10,188 nt of DNA. It comes from CAMEON01 sp045602325 (GTDB lineage: Bacteria > Bacillota > Clostridia > Oscillospirales > CAG-272). The position numbers and the translations under genes are program-made. Where the stretch lies: assembly GCA_045602325.1 (NCBI GenBank), contig JAZSBH010000056.1, positions 1 through 10,188 on the forward strand. Reading direction: 5' to 3'. How positions within the stretch are numbered: the stretch's first letter is position 1; each line of letters opens with the position of its first letter. Of this stretch, positions 6,941-10,188 are shown in pieces. Under the pieces are notes generated by a model. That model was not told the origin of the DNA, searched no databases, and saw nothing but the letters and a program-made list of their open reading frames with translations.

Positions 6941-8479
6941 ATGAAAAACAGTTCTTTATTCCGCATGAAGCGGTCTGCAAAGATCGGTACCTACAGCTTT
7001 GTCATGGGCGTGGTGGTGCTGGCTGTCCTGATCGTAGCCAACCTGTTGGTGAGCGCTCTGCCTGCCAAGGTTACCCAATTTGACACGTCCAACATCGGTC
7101 TGACCGAGATCTCGGACGAGACTGCCAAGTTCGTCTCCGAAATGGAGGAGGATGTGACCATCTACTGGCTCTGCGAGGATGGCGAGGTAGACGACCAGTT
7201 CCGTCTCATGCTCACCCGCTATGAGGAAGCGGGGAAGCACGTTAAGGTGGAGGTGGTGGATCCCCTGGCGAACCCCACGTTTACAAGCAAATACACCGAG
7301 AGTACCCTGTCGGCGTACAGCATGATCGTGGAGAGCAACCGCCGCCATACCGTGGTGGATGCCAACGACATGTACTACTACACCAACGATTTCGTCAGCC
7401 AGTATCTCTACTCGGGCACCGAGGTTCCCATGACCATGGAGGAATTCAACGAGATCTACACCTACTGCGCCCAGTATTACCAGATCGACATTACCCAGTA
7501 CCCCACCGGTATGTATTTCAAGGGCGAGGCCATGATCACCTCGGCCCTGGACTACGTGACCAAGGAGTATATCCCCCACGCCTACCTGCTGACCGGACAC
7601 GGGGACGCCGCTCCCTCCGAAACTCTGTCAGAGCTGGTGGGCTCCATGAACATGGACGTGGAGGAGCTGAATCTGCAGGTGGCCCAGTCGGTTCCGACGG
7701 ATGCCAACTGTCTCATTCTGTTCGCGCCCAAGAATGACATCTCTACCCATGAGGCGACCCTCATCAAGGACTACCTGAATGCAGGCGGTTCTCTCATGCT
7801 CACTACCTCGCCCGAGGTCGTGGAGTCCTGTCCCAATATCATGAGCGTTTGCGGAGTCTTTGGTCTGACCGCCGCCCCCGGTGTGGTGGAAGAAGGTGAT
7901 ACCAGCTACATTTCAGGCTCCCGCTTTACCTTGGTGCCCACCGTGAGCACCGAGCACACGGCTACGGCTTACGTGAGCAACAGCAAGTACAAGGCCCAGA
8001 TGCCCAATTCCCATGCCATCACCGTGGCCGAGACTCTGCCATCCGGCGTGACGGCCACCCCCCTGTTCACCACCTCGGACAAGGCCAACCGCGTGTCGGT
8101 GGCTGATACGAGCGTGACCCTGGGCACAGCCGGGAAGCTTCACGTAGCGGTGGCCGCTACCAAGAGTATCACGCTGGCGGACGGCACGACCGATACCGCC
8201 CACATCACCTGGTACGGCTCGGCCGAAGCCTTCACCGACAAGTATGCCGAGGCGTCCTCGGGCGGTAACTATTACTACTTTGGCGCCACCCTCAGCTTTA
8301 TGAGTGAGTCCTTCTCCTCCGCTTTCGAGGCTTTGTCTGCCGTCAACCTGTCGGGGCAGATCCTGTCCGGGTTGACCAACAGCTCGGTGCTGATCATCGG
8401 TGTCGTGACCGTGCTCCTGATCCCCGTCGGACTTTTGATCACGGGTGTCGTGATCTGGGTACGGAGAAAGAGACGGTAA
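6941..8479 (+). CDS. GldG-like ABC auxiliary protein, membrane-anchored
   Basis: The 512-residue product has an N-terminal helix (about 18-40), a large extracytoplasmic domain, and a C-terminal helix (about 482-507) ending in the basic tail RRKRR. The stretch QFDTSNIGLTEIS (46-58) followed by a DVTIYWL strand, and LLTGHGDAAP (216-225), resemble the hallmarks of the GldG/ABC-auxiliary family (PF09822-type), whose members accompany GldA/GldF-like transporters. GGAGG (6927-6931) lies 9 bases before the ATG. It follows the permease by 23 bases and precedes the DUF4340-like gene by 9, so it is inside one operon. Role inferred: outer-face partner of the permease; the exact function is unknown in non-gliding bacteria. 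Confidence 0.85.
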   Translation: MKNSSLFRMKRSAKIGTYSFVMGVVVLAVLIVANLLVSALPAKVTQFDTSNIGLTEISDETAKFVSEMEEDVTIYWLCEDGEVDDQFRLMLTRYEEAGKHVKVEVVDPLANPTFTSKYTESTLSAYSMIVESNRRHTVVDANDMYYYTNDFVSQYLYSGTEVPMTMEEFNEIYTYCAQYYQIDITQYPTGMYFKGEAMITSALDYVTKEYIPHAYLLTGHGDAAPSETLSELVGSMNMDVEELNLQVAQSVPTDANCLILFAPKNDISTHEATLIKDYLNAGGSLMLTTSPEVVESCPNIMSVCGVFGLTAAPGVVEEGDTSYISGSRFTLVPTVSTEHTATAYVSNSKYKAQMPNSHAITVAETLPSGVTATPLFTTSDKANRVSVADTSVTLGTAGKLHVAVAATKSITLADGTTDTAHITWYGSAEAFTDKYAEASSGGNYYYFGATLSFMSESFSSAFEALSAVNLSGQILSGLTNSSVLIIGVVTVLLIPVGLLITGVVIWVRRKRR

Positions 8480-8488
8480 GCGCATATC

Positions 8489-9580
8489 ATGGATAAAAAG
8501 ATCCGCAACCTGTTGATTCTGGTGGGTGTTCTGGCGCTGTTGTGCATCGGCTACGCCGTGACCGGGATTCTGGCTCCCGACGAGGAGCCCGAGACCGAGG
8601 CGGAGATCGAGGAGGGAACCGCCGTCCTGTTCAGCGTCACCGAGGACGGTCTCACCGCCCTGTCCTTTACGTATGACAAGGCAGGGGACGGCACCGCCGA
8701 ATTCTGGGATTTCGTTCGCTCCGAGGATGGGGAGACCTGGAAATGGACGGGGGACGCAAGCGTGCCCCTCGGAAGCTCTCTGTTCTATACCTATTCCTCG
8801 ACCCTTGCCTCCGCCACCGCGTCCAAGGTCATCCGAAACGTGACCGACGAGCAGTTGGCGGAGTACGGGCTGACCGCTCCCCGGAAGACCGTGTATTTTA
8901 CCGATGCTGCGGGTGGGGAACAATCGTTCTGTATCGGTGCTTACAATGCATATAATGGAACGTATTGCACTTATATTAATGAAGATAAGAACACGGTCTA
9001 CCTGATTGACGGAGATCTGTTTGCCGCCTTTGAAAAGCCCATCGAGTCCTTCGTATCTCATGACGATCTGCCGACGTGCAAGGCCGAGGCCCTGCTCTCC
9101 TTGACCCTGGTTCAAGGAGACCGCACAGTTACCGTCTCCCGCGTGATCCCCGGGGGAGAAACGGGGAGCGCGATCGCCGCCGAGGCGGTCTGGATGCGAT
9201 CGGTCAATGGAAGTGAGCCGGTGCAGGTGGCTGATGATCTGGCCGCAAGCCTGGATCTTTTGCTGGGTGACATGGACTACCTGGCCTGCTACGGCGTTTC
9301 CACGGCTGATTTCTCTGCTTACGGCTTGGATAAGGACACAACCCGCATGACCTTGGTCTACAACAAGACGGTGGGCGGCGCCGACGTGGAGACGACGTTT
9401 ACGCTGACTTTGGGGAGCACCGACAAGTACGGCTACTACTACGCCAATCCCGACGGCACGTCCCTGACCATGCTCCTGGGCGGCTCGGTCTTCTACAAGG
9501 TCATGACCTACGACGACGAGCATCTTGTCGCAGGCGACGAGACCGCCGCGGAGACCGCCGCGGAAACCGCCGCATCGTAA
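8489..9580 (+). CDS. DUF4340-like membrane-anchored protein
   Basis: This 363-residue protein has one N-terminal membrane helix (about 6-28), a short acidic linker (31-42) and a large extracytoplasmic region. It resembles the DUF4340 family, which is often encoded beside GldG-like proteins; the biochemical function is unknown. Two related modules seem to be present: LAEYGL (123-128) followed by strands to about 181, and FSAYGL (275-280) followed by strands to about 338. The ATG lies 9 bases after the upstream stop and lacks a strong ribosome binding site, so translation is probably coupled to the GldG-like gene. The C-terminus is three ETAA repeats. Codons at 8938-8995 are noticeably richer in A and T than the rest of the gene. 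Confidence 0.8.
   Translation: MDKKIRNLLILVGVLALLCIGYAVTGILAPDEEPETEAEIEEGTAVLFSVTEDGLTALSFTYDKAGDGTAEFWDFVRSEDGETWKWTGDASVPLGSSLFYTYSSTLASATASKVIRNVTDEQLAEYGLTAPRKTVYFTDAAGGEQSFCIGAYNAYNGTYCTYINEDKNTVYLIDGDLFAAFEKPIESFVSHDDLPTCKAEALLSLTLVQGDRTVTVSRVIPGGETGSAIAAEAVWMRSVNGSEPVQVADDLAASLDLLLGDMDYLACYGVSTADFSAYGLDKDTTRMTLVYNKTVGGADVETTFTLTLGSTDKYGYYYANPDGTSLTMLLGGSVFYKVMTYDDEHLVAGDETAAETAAETAAS
9539..9574 (+). repeat. Three tandem 12-base units encoding ETAA
   Basis: Three in-frame copies of gagaccgccgcg (the last with changes to gaaaccgccgca) encode ETAAETAAETAA at the C-terminus of the DUF4340-like protein, just before Ser-stop. Copy number could vary between strains without breaking the frame. 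Confidence 0.9.
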
Positions 9581-9657
9581 CGACAAACTTCCGCGCTGAT
9601 CCCTTTCATTCATACACCACCCACCACCCGATCATGGCTCACGGAGGGGCCTTATAT

Positions 9658-10086
9658 ATGAATGTAGCTTTTTTTCTCATTCCGAAAAGCCAAGTGACCT
9701 ATCTGACCGAGGGGAGCAGTTTTCGCCAGGGACTGGAGAAGCTGCATCGCCACGGCTACACCGCGATCCCCGTGATCTCACGGGAAGGGAAGTATCTGGG
9801 CAGTATCAGCGAGGGAGATTTTCTCTGGAACGTTATGAGCATGGGGAGTACCGATCCCTACGACCTGGAGGAGGCCAAGATCGACGAGATCGTTTCGGAC
9901 CGCACGCCTCCCGTCCGGGTGACCACCCCCATTCCCGAGTTGTGGGATCAGGTGTTGGATCAGAATTTCGTCCCCGTGGTGGATGATCGGGATATGTTCA
10001 TGGGGATCGTGACCCGTCGCTCGGTTATGGCCTACCTCATGAACCGCAAGGGAAGCGTGCGGACGGGGAGCGAAATGAGTTCTTGA
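9658..10086 (+). CDS. Two-CBS-domain protein
   Basis: This 142-residue soluble protein consists almost wholly of a CBS domain pair: CBS1 near 8-60 (HGYTAIPVISREGKYLGSIS and SEGDFLW) and CBS2 near 76-128 (NFVPVVDDRDMFMGIVTRR). Such stand-alone pairs usually bind adenosine nucleotides and act as sensors; the ligand here is unknown. The ATG at 9658 has GGAGGGG (9643-9649) at 8-base spacing. An upstream in-frame ATG at 9634 would translate through that site and is less likely. It lies 77 bases after the DUF4340-like gene, with no terminator seen between, so read-through from the ABC operon is plausible. The hydrophobic start MNVAFFLIP is not a signal peptide. A terminator-like repeat follows. Confidence 0.88.
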   Translation: MNVAFFLIPKSQVTYLTEGSSFRQGLEKLHRHGYTAIPVISREGKYLGSISEGDFLWNVMSMGSTDPYDLEEAKIDEIVSDRTPPVRVTTPIPELWDQVLDQNFVPVVDDRDMFMGIVTRRSVMAYLMNRKGSVRTGSEMSS

Positions 10087-10104
10087 TACTAATGATTAAT
10101 TGCA

Positions 10105-10132
10105 GGGGAAACTTCTTGAAAGAAGTTTCCCC
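10105..10132 (+). terminator. Hairpin after the CBS gene, terminator-like repeat
   Basis: ggggaaacttctt (10105-10117) pairs perfectly with 10120-10132 around a GA loop, 18 bases past the CBS stop. Its stem and the C-rich, cttcaagaactttca-like tail match the repeat that follows glgD at 246-273. There is no U-tract. If a minus-strand gene ends at 10159, this hairpin would serve both convergent genes. Confidence 0.6.
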
Positions 10133-10158
10133 CCGCGCCCCCTTCAAGAACTTTCATA

Positions 10159-10188
10159 CTAATCCTCGATATAAACCTTGAAAAGAGT
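10159..10188 (-). CDS. Possible 3' end of a convergent gene (partial)
   Basis: On the minus strand the last 30 bases read without interruption as TLFKVYIED followed by TAG (10161-10159). The composition is protein-like, and the position just beyond a hairpin fits a convergent gene end. Nine codons are far too few for identification, and an open frame of this length is expected by chance. Confidence 0.3.
   Translation of the reverse strand, partial: TLFKVYIED

Noticed and set aside
5931..6980. Minus-strand open frame opposite the permease, rich in Gln, His and Gly
   Set aside because: The composition is the complement of a hydrophobic membrane protein; it crosses three genes and has no start signal.
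7913..9613. Minus-strand open frame of 566 codons opposite the GldG-like and DUF4340-like genes
   Set aside because: It spans two real genes and their junction, lacks a ribosome binding site and shows no family motif.

Overview
The window looks like a chromosomal segment of a low-oxygen Gram-positive bacterium of the class Clostridia, probably of the Oscillospiraceae/Ruminococcaceae kind. This is an inference from gene content (the GlgC/GlgD pair typical of Firmicutes), strong GGAGG ribosome binding sites, TTGACA/TATAAT promoters, GC-rich genes with AT-rich promoters, and short hairpin repeats between genes. No plasmid, phage, transposase, tRNA, rRNA or CRISPR signal is visible.

Layout. Bases 1-290 hold no convincing gene, only short hairpin repeats and the terminator-like end of the glycogen operon. 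Bases 291-4772 (minus strand) hold a glycogen biosynthesis cluster transcribed glgB, glgC, glgD. It starts from an almost ideal sigma-70 promoter at 4813-4841. A 145-base gap between glgB and glgC contains two hairpins. glgC and glgD are tightly coupled. A divergent control region (about 4773-5067) separates this cluster from a plus-strand operon and carries two opposed promoters, a perfect 9-base inverted repeat and a 21-base-period direct repeat. Bases 5068-9580 encode a four-gene ABC transport unit: ATPase, ABC-2 type permease, a GldG-like protein and a DUF4340-like protein. A two-CBS-domain protein (9658-10086) follows in the same direction. A hairpin of the same family as the one after glgD closes this unit, and the last bases may be the 3' end of a convergent gene.

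How the genes work together. GlgC (with GlgD as a probable modulatory partner) makes ADP-glucose and GlgB introduces alpha-1,6 branches. The glycogen synthase GlgA and the phosphorylase GlgP are not in the window. The plus-strand operon resembles the GldA/GldF/GldG ABC module known from Bacteroidetes gliding. No other gliding gene is present, so it is better read as an exporter-like membrane complex of unknown substrate. The least understood part is the ABC/GldG-like/DUF4340/CBS cluster and its shared control region with glycogen synthesis.
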